Made by a program: the position numbers and the translations under genes
Source: Mastigocoleus sp. MO_188.B34
GTDB lineage: Bacteria; Cyanobacteriota; Cyanobacteriia; Cyanobacteriales; Nostocaceae
Length of the DNA: 56,970 nt
Assembly (NCBI RefSeq): GCF_030065675.1
Contig: NZ_JASJDK010000041.1
Location: 1-56,970 of the forward strand
Reading direction: 5' to 3'
Shown: one piece after another, positions 45,917-55,583 of the stretch
Layout: each line of letters begins with the position of its first letter
Position numbering within the stretch: position 1 is the stretch's first letter
The notes under the pieces: generated by a model
Databases searched by the model: none
Seen by the model: the letters and a program-made list of their open reading frames with translations, nothing else
What the model was told of the DNA's origin: nothing

Positions 45917-48900
45917 ATGCCCATCAAAGTAGAACTTTTAAATCGTTATCAATTACGTGCAAAGGAAGATAACCCAAACTTATTAGTGTTACCTGTAATA
46001 GAGATTATTCCCACAGAGGGATTTTATTTTCCTTTTATTTCTCAAATTAATATTTCTGTGACTGGTTTTCCCTCAGATCTAGCAGCGCTTATCCAGTTTG
46101 CTTATGGTAATGCTAATTTTAGTTCTGTTCAACTTTTACAACTGTCTAGTCCCAAACGGTTAAAGCAAACTGAATGTCGTTGGGGTCATGTTTTACCATC
46201 GGGAGTAGATTGCACTTTAGAGGTGTCAATCGAATATTTTAATTCGGACAGAACGGGTTATCCAATTATGTCTGCACCTAAACACTGTACTGCTGAGTGC
46301 AATATTTGGACTAATGGAGAATCTGCGACTCCAACAAGTATTAAGCAACCATTGCTTCAGCCTGCTCAATCTCTCCCGGAGGAAAATAATAAGTTGGAAA
46401 TTACTTATCCTGGTTGGTTCGCTATTGATTTTGGTACTTCTAATTCTACGGTTACTCTTTACGATCCCAAAACCATCGTAACTCCAGATGGTTTACCTTA
46501 TGAACAAGAGGTCAAGTTAAGAGAACGTTTGATTGACTGGTTAAATCGTCGTCCAGTGGATGATGTTCGGGGTGTGGGATCGGATACTTGGAATTTGGAA
46601 TGGCAAAAATTTTTGAGGGAACTTACCAAACAGTTTCCTGATATTGACCCTAATAATGAACATGTTGGTACTCAGTTATTGAGTGCTGCAAATAGCACAA
46701 CTTTATTGGAAGCAATTCGCCAAATTGAAATTGCTTTGGGTAAGCGTTTGGCTTGGTTTCGCCGTTCCGCTAGTAAATGTTTAAACCAGATATACCATGA
46801 TGTTTTTCGGGTTCCGGCTTTGGAATGGCAAAGTCTAATTCCTGTAGAGTTAGATAAGGATCGACGTTTGAGTGAAATTCCCAGCGAGTTGGAGGTAGTT
46901 GATCTCAAACCTGTTTTACCAAATGATGACTTGCTCCAAGTAAAAGTACGTTTGGGTAAACAAGCGAAGGATAATCGAGAATTTACCATTCGGGAAGGGG
47001 AAGAAATTGATGGTAGATTTTTACATTCTCCTAAACGTTATTTTGGTCAAGAGCGGAGTTTTAAAGTTTCTCTGAATGGTCAAGAGGATTCGGTTGCAGT
47101 AAACAAAATGCTCCAAGCTGCTTATGCTGAGTTGATCGAGTTAACTGAAGATTATCGCCAGCGTTATCCAGGTAAGTGTTCTTCTGGTAAATTTTACCGG
47201 GCTGTAGTTACTTATCCCACCATTGCTTCTCCTTTCGTACGTCGAGAAATTGAACAGTTAGTAAAGCAATTGGGTATAGCAGATGTCCAAATGGCTTACG
47301 ATGAAGCTGTTTCGGCGGCAATATTTTTCCTGTGGCGAGAATTTGGTGGTGATTTAAATGTCGGTATCGAATCATTTAAAACTAGGTGTCGCAGCGATGG
47401 TAATAAATGGTGGCAAAATGTTCTGGTGTTAGATATTGGTGGTGGAACTACAGATTTAGCTTTAATTCGCTTAACCCTGGAAGAAATAGATCCTTTTGAA
47501 CCCGGTGAAGATAGGGGTGATGGGGGAAGATATTATAAATTGACTCCTAAGCTGTTAGGTTCTTCCGGTCATTTACAATTGGGTGGGGAATTAATCACTT
47601 TAAAATTATTTTTACTCTTAAAAGCTGCGATCGCAGATGCTTTACTAAGTGCTGTATCAGAGGAAAGGTTAGCGAAAGATGTCCTCAAAGTTCAGCCGGA
47701 AGAGTTGAGCGATCGCTTTTTAAATAATGGAAAATTTCAACCAGGAAGTTTATTAGCTTGCATAGATCGGGAAGTACCGGAAAGTGAAGCTTACAAAGAA
47801 GCTTTAACTGCTGCGGAAAGGGTAATACCTACTCGTTGGAAACAGTCATCTCTACGCGCGCAAACTTTTTATACTCTGTGGGAATATGCAGAAGCTGCGA
47901 AACTAACATTGGGTCAAAAGAAGGAGAGTCGGGATTCTGTGAATGTATTTGTGCTTGACGGACAAAAAATTGCTGAATTGTTAGCACAAAACGAAGTTCA
48001 ATTACCGGGTAAATTAATTGATCGACTTAACGTTACTATCACCCAACAACAATTTGCAGCCTCGGTATTACCAGTAATTCAAGAAGCTGTAGGTATCGCT
48101 CAAGGATTAATCGAAAATGCTTTAGGTAGTCAAGCAATAACCCATAGAGCTAATTATTTAACCACTGATAATTTATCAGAGCGGCAAGAAAACCATAAAG
48201 AACAGGTAGACTGGTTAATTTTATCTGGAAAAACCTGTAATTTAGAACTAGTCGAAAAGGAACTTTACCGCGTTTTCAGTAAATCAGATTATTTTGTTTG
48301 GAACCACGAACGAGTTACCTTTGAACCTGAATACACTAAATTAGCAACTTCTGCTGGTGCTTGCTTTGCGGAAAAACTTCGTCAATTGAGTTTTTCTCCC
48401 CAACAATCAAAAGATTTACTGCGTAAAGGTGCAAACCAACTTTATATAGATGTCAAAAACCTATTTTATTTTCTTCCTTGTTCCTTCAAGCGGGAAGTAA
48501 TTGGGGGTAATTCCGATCCCATATTTCAAGCAGGAGAAGAACTCTATCAACTCCAAGCAAATGATTCGATTGCCAAACTTCGGTCTAATTGGCAAGGGAT
48601 GCAATTAACTAATAATATCAAACGCCAAGACTTTGAAAACGTTAAACCGCAACTTTGGGGTTATTATAATGGCGATGCCCTGATGAAAAAATTAGGGATG
48701 TCCGAAGAGGAATTCAAAAACTACATTAAAGTCCAATTTGAAATCAACCAAAAACTAGAAATCGATCTACTATTATGTCGCGGTAATCCCCATTACTTAA
48801 TTTCTCTCGATGCTCCGAGGCTTGATGTTGCTAAAGTTACTGGCAAATCAGTAATTATTGGCGATGACAGCAAAGTGGTGTGTGATATAGCCGTTAACGT

Positions 48901-49342
48901 CGCCGAATCAGCTAGCGCCTTAAAAACTGACGCCCATACAGTCTTATTTGCAGCTAGCAAAGATTATACCTCAGAACTGCGAGTTTTCCGATATGAAGAG
49001 GGTTCTATGGAACCTCAAAGTATTGGTTTAATAGCAGAGTTACCACCCTTCCCAGCCAGCGGAAAACATACATTTTACTTCCAATTTCGTAATCCCCAGT
49101 CTAATAAATGGGAACTAATTGGCGAACTACCAGAACCAGAAATTACTACGGAATATCCCTGTCGTTATTATGTTTCCCTTAACTATCAAGGAATCCTGCG
49201 CATCCATGCTTTTGAAGTCCCTTATTGGACATCTACAGACATTAAATCTCTCAAAGAAGAAGGATGTGTATTTAGAGACACTTTAGAACTCCAGCCAAAT
49301 GACATCGAAAGCACCCGCGACCCTTTTTCGGGAGAACACTAG
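45917..49342 (+). CDS. SrfB-like actin/Hsp70-fold ATPase
   Basis: A 1141-residue protein. After an N-terminal beta-rich part (1-165) comes an actin/Hsp70-type ATPase: phosphate-1 motif FAIDFGTSNSTVTLYDP (about 168-184) and phosphate-2 motif VLDIGGGTTDLALIRL (about 507-522). The span between is unusually long, with a helical insertion. The C-terminal third is beta-rich (RIHAFEVPYWTS near the end). This layout matches the 'virulence factor SrfB' family (COG4457), described from Salmonella srfABC. The ATG at 45917 follows a long repeat region, so its ribosome-binding site is weak. It is downstream of a dynamin-like GTPase and upstream of a 411-residue unknown, probably one module. Confidence 0.82.
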   Translation: MPIKVELLNRYQLRAKEDNPNLLVLPVIEIIPTEGFYFPFISQINISVTGFPSDLAALIQFAYGNANFSSVQLLQLSSPKRLKQTECRWGHVLPSGVDCTLEVSIEYFNSDRTGYPIMSAPKHCTAECNIWTNGESATPTSIKQPLLQPAQSLPEENNKLEITYPGWFAIDFGTSNSTVTLYDPKTIVTPDGLPYEQEVKLRERLIDWLNRRPVDDVRGVGSDTWNLEWQKFLRELTKQFPDIDPNNEHVGTQLLSAANSTTLLEAIRQIEIALGKRLAWFRRSASKCLNQIYHDVFRVPALEWQSLIPVELDKDRRLSEIPSELEVVDLKPVLPNDDLLQVKVRLGKQAKDNREFTIREGEEIDGRFLHSPKRYFGQERSFKVSLNGQEDSVAVNKMLQAAYAELIELTEDYRQRYPGKCSSGKFYRAVVTYPTIASPFVRREIEQLVKQLGIADVQMAYDEAVSAAIFFLWREFGGDLNVGIESFKTRCRSDGNKWWQNVLVLDIGGGTTDLALIRLTLEEIDPFEPGEDRGDGGRYYKLTPKLLGSSGHLQLGGELITLKLFLLLKAAIADALLSAVSEERLAKDVLKVQPEELSDRFLNNGKFQPGSLLACIDREVPESEAYKEALTAAERVIPTRWKQSSLRAQTFYTLWEYAEAAKLTLGQKKESRDSVNVFVLDGQKIAELLAQNEVQLPGKLIDRLNVTITQQQFAASVLPVIQEAVGIAQGLIENALGSQAITHRANYLTTDNLSERQENHKEQVDWLILSGKTCNLELVEKELYRVFSKSDYFVWNHERVTFEPEYTKLATSAGACFAEKLRQLSFSPQQSKDLLRKGANQLYIDVKNLFYFLPCSFKREVIGGNSDPIFQAGEELYQLQANDSIAKLRSNWQGMQLTNNIKRQDFENVKPQLWGYYNGDALMKKLGMSEEEFKNYIKVQFEINQKLEIDLLLCRGNPHYLISLDAPRLDVAKVTGKSVIIGDDSKVVCDIAVNVAESASALKTDAHTVLFAASKDYTSELRVFRYEEGSMEPQSIGLIAELPPFPASGKHTFYFQFRNPQSNKWELIGELPEPEITTEYPCRYYVSLNYQGILRIHAFEVPYWTSTDIKSLKEEGCVFRDTLELQPNDIESTRDPFSGEH

Positions 49343-49393
49343 TTGAAGTAAAAAGTAATGAGTAATAAGTAATGAGTAATGAGTAACAAGTAA

Positions 49394-49497
49394 TAAGGAA
49401 TGTGGATTAAATAAAGTACAAAAGTAGGGTGCTGTTAGCATCGCGTAACGCACCATTCTAAATTTCAAAATTACAGGTTATTAAATTCTCATTGCTA
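49394..49497. repeat. Dispersed repeat of about 105 bp, copy 2
   Basis: Near-identical to 24402-24506 (TAAGGAATGTGGATTAAAT, GGGTGCTGTTAGCAT, CGTAACGCACC, AAATTCTCATT). It lies between the SrfB-like gene and its downstream partner, preceded by a AGTAATGAGTAATAAGTAATG tandem-like run (49350-49395) that has replaced part of the intergenic DNA. Confidence 0.85.
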
Positions 49498-49632
49498 AGT
49501 AATAAATTAACAATCGCCAATCTCTAATCTTCATTCGTATGCGGCTAGTGGAAGCGTGCTGTCAGTATTGCGTGCGCTCCATTCATCCATCAGGATGGGT
49601 TATAACGCCAATCGTCAATCCCCAATAAAACA

Positions 49633-50868
49633 ATGAAACATCTTAGTAAGTTATTAGCAACCAGTAACTCAGATTTAGCTTGGGTGCTGCGTTTGGGTTT
49701 ACACGGACTGCGGACTCAGTTACTCACAGCTCTGGAGACATCTGCAAATGACCCTGGAAGGGAAAGTTGCGAGGAATTACTCAAGGAAATAGATTTACTC
49801 TTGAAGAGTAATATACCACCCAGTCAGATATCACCTACCCTTTCCATGGAAAATGATTCTCCTTGGGAAGATATCTTGGAACCCATAGCAGCAGCACAAG
49901 CAGAAAAATCTTCACAAATAAATACTGAAATCCAAGTTAAACCAAAAAAAATAAAACCAGAAATAAGTCAACAAGAAATTATTGAACTTAAAAAACTTAA
50001 ACTAGAAAAAATTGCCCATTCTTTAATTAGCGATCGCGATATCTCAAATTATATTGGTGAATATAAAATATGCAGTAAGAATGATGCTCAATTATGGGAT
50101 GAAATCCAATACTTATTGTTGCGGGTTCCAGAAAAAATCGCTAATATTAGGCAAAAAAAAATCTTAAAATTAGCAGGGGAAATCGGCACAATTGAAAATA
50201 AACAGAATTTAAAACAATTACCATTTATCCGCACAGAATATCTTTATCCCGGTTTAACGGGTAGCGTTAACGCCCAAGGATTGTTATTGTCAGACCAAAT
50301 CGATTTTGACCCCCGTCTCAAACTGGTTAACTCTGACGCCGAAAATGTTTTTTTAGGTAAATTAGTATCTACTTATCTCAAATTTATCGATACAGACCCG
50401 TGTTTACACCATGCACTCAAAAGTGTAGATCGATTTGGCGTTAGGTCTTTACAGAGCGAATCAGAAAAATTCAAATATGTAGCAGCACTTGTAGAGCGAT
50501 TTCAAAGAGTCCAACTTAGTAGCGAGAACCGCGATCCAATAACTGCATTATGCGCAAAACTGGATTTAGATGAAGCCATTCACTCTTTAGTTTACTTACC
50601 ACCAGTGGAACGCTATTCCTGGTGGGGAAAACTTCAACAAGAAGCCCGACGTACCCTCGATATAGCTGTAGCAAAAGCTAGAGAAGCAGGTAATCAAGTT
50701 CAAATTCGCCCATTATGGGGAACCTACGCGGATATCTACACCTATTCCAAAGACGATCTGCGTTTGGAAACTGGTGGTATTCCAGGAGAAGTATCAGCTT
50801 GTTTGCGGGTTTACGCCAAAATTAACGATGAAATACTTCCTGGAAGGGTACTGTTCCGCGCATCTTGA
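49633..50868 (+). CDS. Unrecognised 411-residue protein, third gene of the dynamin-SrfB module
   Basis: I do not recognise the family. The protein has an N-terminal helical region (1-60), a low-complexity acidic/proline segment (about 62-85, PPSQISPTLSMENDSPWED), a lysine-rich helical stretch (about 100-140), and a C-terminal domain with PFIRTEYLYPGLTGSVNAQG, LVYLPPVERYSWWGKLQQEARR and a final LRVYAKINDEILPGRVLF. No membrane segment or catalytic motif is visible. It is 290 bp after the SrfB-like gene. By position it would correspond to the third partner in srf-type operons, but similarity to SrfA was not seen and the assignment is only from context. Confidence 0.7.
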   Translation: MKHLSKLLATSNSDLAWVLRLGLHGLRTQLLTALETSANDPGRESCEELLKEIDLLLKSNIPPSQISPTLSMENDSPWEDILEPIAAAQAEKSSQINTEIQVKPKKIKPEISQQEIIELKKLKLEKIAHSLISDRDISNYIGEYKICSKNDAQLWDEIQYLLLRVPEKIANIRQKKILKLAGEIGTIENKQNLKQLPFIRTEYLYPGLTGSVNAQGLLLSDQIDFDPRLKLVNSDAENVFLGKLVSTYLKFIDTDPCLHHALKSVDRFGVRSLQSESEKFKYVAALVERFQRVQLSSENRDPITALCAKLDLDEAIHSLVYLPPVERYSWWGKLQQEARRTLDIAVAKAREAGNQVQIRPLWGTYADIYTYSKDDLRLETGGIPGEVSACLRVYAKINDEILPGRVLFRAS

Positions 50869-51078
50869 ATGGATATTTTGGAATGTGAACAAGTATTTAC
50901 CCAGAGATATTTATCCAAACTTCAAATAATTTGCTGATATTATTGACAGTTTATTTAGTAGCTCTGAATTTGAATTTAAATAATTTTTTAAGGTTAAGGT
51001 TGCATCTACGCAAGTTTAATATCTACACAAATTTAATATTTTGATTCCCAGTCTGAAAACAGACTACATATTTCAGCC

Positions 51079-51119
51079 CCAATGAGCCGTAAAATACTAC
51101 CAATGAGCCGTAAAATACT
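51079..51119 (+). promoter_or_regulatory. 21-bp-spaced direct repeat upstream of the TRAP gene
   Basis: The 20-base unit CCAATGAGCCGTAAAATACT occurs perfectly at 51079-51098 and 51100-51119. The 21-bp period, two helical turns, would place two copies of a protein on the same face of DNA. It lies 40 bp before the TRAP protein start. Possible operator; could also be a chance tandem duplication. Confidence 0.6.
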
Positions 51120-51158
51120 TTGAATTGAAATAACTGTTATTTAAAAAACAAGGGAATC

Positions 51159-52268
51159 ATGAAACGCAGAGAAATATTGGGGAAAGGTGCGATTGCAGCT
51201 ACTACTGCTACAACTATAGCTGCTTGCAGTCCTAGAAATGGTGCGGGTGCAGGTGTAAGCGTGCAAGCAGGACAGCGCGTACGTTGGCGGATGGTAACAA
51301 GTTGGCCTCGTTCTGTAGGTATTTTTGATGGGGCTAAAGTTCTTACTGATCGCGTCAAAGAAATGACTAATGGGCGTTTTTATATCCAAATTTTTGCAGC
51401 GGGTCAGTTAGTTCCACCATTACAAATCTTGGATTCGGTACAAAAAGGAACAGTACAATGCGGTCACACCGCAAGTTATTTTTATATTGGTAAAAGTCCG
51501 GCTCTGGCTTTTGCTACTTCCGTACCCTTTGGTTTAAACGTTCAACAGCAGAATTCTTGGCTCTATCATGGTGGTGGGCTAAAAACCATGCAAAAAATTT
51601 ATGCCGACAAATTTAATATTATTAACTTTCCTGCGGGTAATTCCGGAGCACAAATGGGCGGATGGTTTAAAAAAGAAATTAAGTCTGCAACTGACTTAAA
51701 AGGTTTGACCATGCGAATTCCAGGTTTGGGTGGACAGGTAATGAATCGTTTAGGAGTGAATGCTCAAGTGTTACCTGGAGGCGAAATCTTCTTGGCTTTA
51801 GAGAGAGGTGCAATTGATGCTGCTGAATGGGTTGGTCCCTACGATGACGAAAAACTCGGCTTGCAAAAAGCTGCTCCCTTTTACTATTATCCTGGTTGGT
51901 GGGAACCAGGCCCAACATTAGAAGTATTAGTTAACCTTAAGGAGTGGGAGAAATTACCTAAAGAATACCAGGAAGTATTTAAAACGGCAGCTTATGAGGC
52001 TAACATGAGTATGCTAGCTCAATACGATGCCCGTAATGGTGAAGCTTTAAGTAGATTAGTTGCTGGTGGAACGAAGTTAATTGCTTATAGTCAAGATATT
52101 TTACAAGCTGCTCAAAAAGCTTCCTTTGAATTATTGGATGAAAACGCCGATAAGGATCCCACTTTCAAAGGAGTATACGAAAAATGGAAAACTTTCCGAG
52201 AAAAAATTTATAAATGGAACAGCATTAATGAACTTAGATTTGCTAATTTTGTAACTTCTAATAAATAA
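51159..52268 (+). CDS. TRAP transporter substrate-binding lipoprotein (DctP/TakP-like)
   Basis: A 369-residue solute-binding protein. The N terminus [20 protein letters not shown] with AAC (lipobox ending in Cys23 or so) suggests a Tat-like (RRE) lipoprotein signal, so it is anchored on the outside of the inner membrane. The mature part carries TRAP DctP signatures: [53 protein letters not shown], and [14 protein letters not shown]. This resembles 2-oxoacid/monocarboxylate-binding types. The DctQ and DctM membrane subunits are not in this window, so it is an orphan here. ATG 51159 follows an ACAAGGGAA site. Confidence 0.9.
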   Translation: MKRREILGKGAIAATTATTIAACSPRNGAGAGVSVQAGQRVRWRMVTSWPRSVGIFDGAKVLTDRVKEMTNGRFYIQIFAAGQLVPPLQILDSVQKGTVQCGHTASYFYIGKSPALAFATSVPFGLNVQQQNSWLYHGGGLKTMQKIYADKFNIINFPAGNSGAQMGGWFKKEIKSATDLKGLTMRIPGLGGQVMNRLGVNAQVLPGGEIFLALERGAIDAAEWVGPYDDEKLGLQKAAPFYYYPGWWEPGPTLEVLVNLKEWEKLPKEYQEVFKTAAYEANMSMLAQYDARNGEALSRLVAGGTKLIAYSQDILQAAQKASFELLDENADKDPTFKGVYEKWKTFREKIYKWNSINELRFANFVTSNK

Positions 52269-52390
52269 TCCTTAATTTTCACTGACTGAGTTATCGCTAG
52301 TCATTTGTCAAAAATTTATATGACAAGTGACCAGCGGTGTTCCCAAACAATTTTTACCGCATTCAAAAATAAATCCTCACAGGATAAGAT

Positions 52391-52555
52391 TTATAGTCTT
52401 TTACCACAACAATGAACCAAGGGATAATTAACAGAATCAAAACTAATCTGGTAATTTAATTTTTGGTTCTGTTCATTTGTAGTATTCACGATATCCTCTA
52501 GATGCTTGTATACTGGGCGAATTACTTGCTTGTCTACAACTGAAACCAACGCCAT
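52391..52555 (-). CDS. Possible small protein (54 residues)
   Basis: Reverse-strand ORF starting MALVSVVDKQVIRPVYKHL and ending at TAA. The composition (EDIVNTTNEQNQKLNYQ, then VNYPLVHCCGKRL) looks protein-like, but there is no good ribosome-binding site and I recognise no family. It may be a gene remnant in the 550-bp gap. Confidence 0.25.
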   Translation of the reverse strand: MALVSVVDKQVIRPVYKHLEDIVNTTNEQNQKLNYQISFDSVNYPLVHCCGKRL

Positions 52556-52822
52556 TACGGAAAGTATTTTTGATGTCTGCGATTGTTTCTCATTTCTTTA
52601 TTTGCATTTCTTTAAGATTTAGTGACACCAATGTTCGATAGAATTCTTTTGATACTGAAATGCTACTGGTAATAAGATTTCAATAAAATCTTGACCTGTG
52701 GGCATCTATAAAGTATTTAACACTAACCCTTATAACTGTACCTTGGTAACCTATTTCTGAAAAATCTAATAATTGGAGATCTGTAGGGGTATGACATTTA
52801 ATTCCAAATAGAGAGGGATTGT

Positions 52823-53041
52823 ATGAGTGAAATTAACTTTCATAACCAAGTCGATCTAGAAGAAGAAACTGAAAAATTAGGTAAACGAGCGATGGAATTG
52901 GGATTAATTCCTAGCTTTGCTATTCGTTATTATCCTGATGTTTGGCAGTTTTGCATCCCAGCAGAGAAAGCAAGTGATTGCTTTACACCAGAGGAAGCAT
53001 ATTTGCATCTGAAAAAATTAGTCAAAGAGTCCCAAGTATAG
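52823..53041 (+). CDS. Small hypothetical protein (72 residues)
   Basis: A 72-residue acidic protein with no membrane segment: MSEINFHNQVDLEEETEKL, then a helix RAMELGLIPSFAIRYYPDVW, and a C-terminal helix TPEEAYLHLKKLVKESQV. The ordered pattern and a GAGAGGGATTGT site before the ATG support a real gene. I cannot name the family. It sits between the orphan TRAP protein and a nitroreductase. Confidence 0.55.
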   Translation: MSEINFHNQVDLEEETEKLGKRAMELGLIPSFAIRYYPDVWQFCIPAEKASDCFTPEEAYLHLKKLVKESQV

Positions 53042-53433
53042 GATTAATGGGAATTGGGGTTGGCGTCTGGAATGAAATGCAATCGTTATCACCCATTCAC
53101 AATTTTCGATTACCAATTACCCATTTGGAGCAAAAAAACAATATTAGAATACTAGTTGCAATAATTTGATATACATTCAACACAACCAACAACTATCTTA
53201 TTTGATAGGGCTATTTTTATGATGAAATTATTCCTATAAAAATATAGTTAATATATGTACAAATAATGGCAAGCATAAGAAAAACTTAGTGTTAGCTCTC
53301 CAGTTGAGATATTAATTCCTATTGGTTATTCAAAATTAGTCAACAGATAGACATAAACATTTACCTACTATTTTTTATTCGTGATTACATGTATCTTTTA
53401 AACTGAGCAAAGTTTACAAATTTTTAACTTTAT

Positions 53434-54093
53434 ATGATTGCTGCAACATTCACACCAGAGCAGGTTCTCGAACAGCTTAATTGGCGTTATGCGACAAAAA
53501 AGTTTGACCCCAGCAAAAAAATACCCGAAGCTGTGTGGAAAGTCCTAGAGCAAAGCTTGGTCTTAGCTCCTTCATCTTTTGGATTACAACCATGGAAATT
53601 TATCGTGGTACGCAATCCCCAAATCCGCGAGCAACTGTTAGAGCATTCTTGGGGACAAAAACAAGTTGTCGAAGCTTCCCACTTGGTGGTATTTGCAATC
53701 AAGAAAGACCTCAACGAATCAGATGTTGACCGTTATGTCCAACGGATGTCAGAAGTTCAACAAGTTCCAGTAGAAAACCTCCAGAAGTTCGCCAATGTGG
53801 TTAAAGGGTTTATGAAACAACCCCCCTATCCCCTCGATATCAATGATTGGTCAACTCGACAAACTTATATTGCTTTGGGTCAATATATGACCTGCGCAGC
53901 AATGTTAGGAATTGATACTTGTCCCATGGAGGGCTTTGTACCTGATAAATACGATGAAGTTTTGGGACTCCCCGCACAAGGCTATAAGGCTGTAGTTGTC
54001 TGTCCCGCAGGGTATCGAGCCGCTGATGACAAATATGCAACTAATCCAAAAGTTCGCTATCCTACCGAGTATGTAGTTGATTATATCGACTAA
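53434..54093 (+). CDS. Nitroreductase-family NAD(P)H oxidoreductase
   Basis: A 219-residue FMN-dependent enzyme of the NfsB type. FMN-binding residues are in WRYATKKFDPSKKI, APSSFGLQPWKFIVV (Ser-x-x-Gly-x-Gln-Pro-Trp) and the final CPAGYRAADDK; AMLGIDTCPMEGF is the dimer/FMN segment. The enzymes reduce quinones or nitro compounds with NAD(P)H and may act in redox defence; the substrate here is unknown. Start ATG 53434 with no strong Shine-Dalgarno in an AT-rich leader. No operon partner. Confidence 0.9.
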   Translation: MIAATFTPEQVLEQLNWRYATKKFDPSKKIPEAVWKVLEQSLVLAPSSFGLQPWKFIVVRNPQIREQLLEHSWGQKQVVEASHLVVFAIKKDLNESDVDRYVQRMSEVQQVPVENLQKFANVVKGFMKQPPYPLDINDWSTRQTYIALGQYMTCAAMLGIDTCPMEGFVPDKYDEVLGLPAQGYKAVVVCPAGYRAADDKYATNPKVRYPTEYVVDYID

Positions 54094-54726
54094 ATTAATT
54101 ATTAAAAACTGAATTGGGGATTGAATTGAGAATTGGCTCCTATGCGCTGTTCTTCAATTATCCCCAACATCTGTTTATTAGATTATCTTCGGGTACTTAC
54201 TCTAAACTTAATTTCCACGTCTAATAAAAATTGGAAATACCACTGTATCTTTTATTTTTAGTATCCCAGTCAACGAATAAGACTGAATTTTCTTTAAATT
54301 GACTTGAATTGAGTATGGATCGAACTAAATAAATTGCATAAGAATATTTAGGATAAATCGATATAAGATTAAATCAATATTTCTTATTACAAATACCATT
54401 AGTAAAATCAATAACTTAGTGGTTCCAAGATATACTTGGGAATATAAAGACGCATGTTTTAAAAATCACTTCCACTCACCAGATTATTAATTATTTTTCT
54501 GTCAACCTACATCTTCATATACTCACAATCTCTAATTTCTATGATTTTTGGCATGAGCCATATACTGTAAAATTTATATTAATGTTTGATAAAGTAAGTT
54601 TTTATTCGCAGATATTTTCTTCAAAGAATTAAGAAGCTTTAATTTTATCGTGATGTTTTGTTTAACTGCATTTATGCTGCAACATATACCCAGGTAAAAT
54701 CAAGGCGCAGATAAAAATATAGCACT
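54094..54726. other. AT-rich intergenic stretch
   Basis: About 630 bp between the nitroreductase and the HTH-like gene. No gene, RNA or strong repeat was recognised. Confidence 0.4.
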
Positions 54727-55176
54727 ATGATACCCAACAATTTAAATTTCGTTTACTTTCTACTGGCTTGTTCGACAAGTTTAGTACTTGCGATCGTCGC
54801 ACTTCGACTTTTATTTGCAACCGTTTATGCAAAGGGTAATAAAAACGATCAAATACTTCTAGAATTAATGAAAAAGGAGGGTATTTCTAATTGGAAAGTC
54901 TTCCGGGCTCAATCCGGCTTGAGTAATGCAGGACTATGGTTATTGAGGGATGGAGAAGTTGATGAACTCAAATGGGGTGAATTAAATCAAGTTGCAAAAG
55001 TTGTTGGTTTACCTTTACCAATATTTCTAGAAAAATTAGGTTTAATTGGGGAAAATAAACAGTTAGAAGAGTGTCGCGCAGAGCGCTCAAAATTAGAAAA
55101 TCAACTCAAACAATTAGTAGCAGAGAAAGAGACTTTACCTGTAGAAGACTTCACAAATATGGTAGAAGTTGATTAG
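54727..55176 (+). CDS. Membrane-anchored HTH-like protein with coiled-coil tail
   Basis: A 149-residue protein. It begins with a hydrophobic segment at about residues 8-32 (FVYFLLACSTSLVLAIVALRLL). The middle part (about 40-95) reads EGISNWKVFRAQSGLSNAGLW, LLRDGEVDELKWGELNQVAK and VVGLPLPIFLEKLGL, which has the helix spacing of an XRE-type helix-turn-helix (compare SGLS...LRDGE...VAKVVGLP). The C-terminal part is a predicted coiled coil (ECRAERSKLENQLKQLVAEKETL). It would place a DNA-binding-like module at the membrane. No named family recognised; start ATG 54727 with no strong ribosome-binding site. Confidence 0.7.
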   Translation: MIPNNLNFVYFLLACSTSLVLAIVALRLLFATVYAKGNKNDQILLELMKKEGISNWKVFRAQSGLSNAGLWLLRDGEVDELKWGELNQVAKVVGLPLPIFLEKLGLIGENKQLEECRAERSKLENQLKQLVAEKETLPVEDFTNMVEVD

Positions 55177-55196
55177 TTTAAGATAGTGCCATCACT

Positions 55197-55305
55197 TTAA
55201 TTGGGTAAATAAATTTTTCCGATACGTTTGCCACTGTTGTGGTGTGGGGTTAAAACCATAGAGTGGCGCGTAGCGGAAGTAGATTGCGTACCCTGAGAGG
55301 CGCTC
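55197..55305 (-). pseudogene. Possible C-terminal gene remnant
   Basis: On the reverse strand one frame reads YFRYAPLYGFNPTPQQWQTY then RKNLFTQLK and a stop at about 55197. Upstream of it the frame is broken by a GC-rich insertion (GCGAACGCGTCGCGCTTGCG type), suggesting a repeat inserted in a gene tail. Family not recognised. It may be the 3' end of something lost, lying downstream of the gene at 55584-56843. Confidence 0.35.
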
Positions 55306-55583
55306 CGCGAACGCGTCGCGCTTGCGAAAATAGTCAAAACCGAAGCGTCAATGGCGTACAAAGCCCTTTGTAGAGGATTGCTCTGGAATATAAGCAAACA
55401 CAATATTGGTGAAGGAGCTTGATTTATTGTTGACGGATCGCGTTTAGGAAGATTTAGCTGAATCGCATTCCAAGTACGGGTACACCATTTTTGATGCGGG
55501 AAAATCTTAGCCCCGTCTATTTATAGCGCGGAGTGGCTCAAAATTATAGAAAATTGAAAATTACTACTACCTCATTAGACAAC

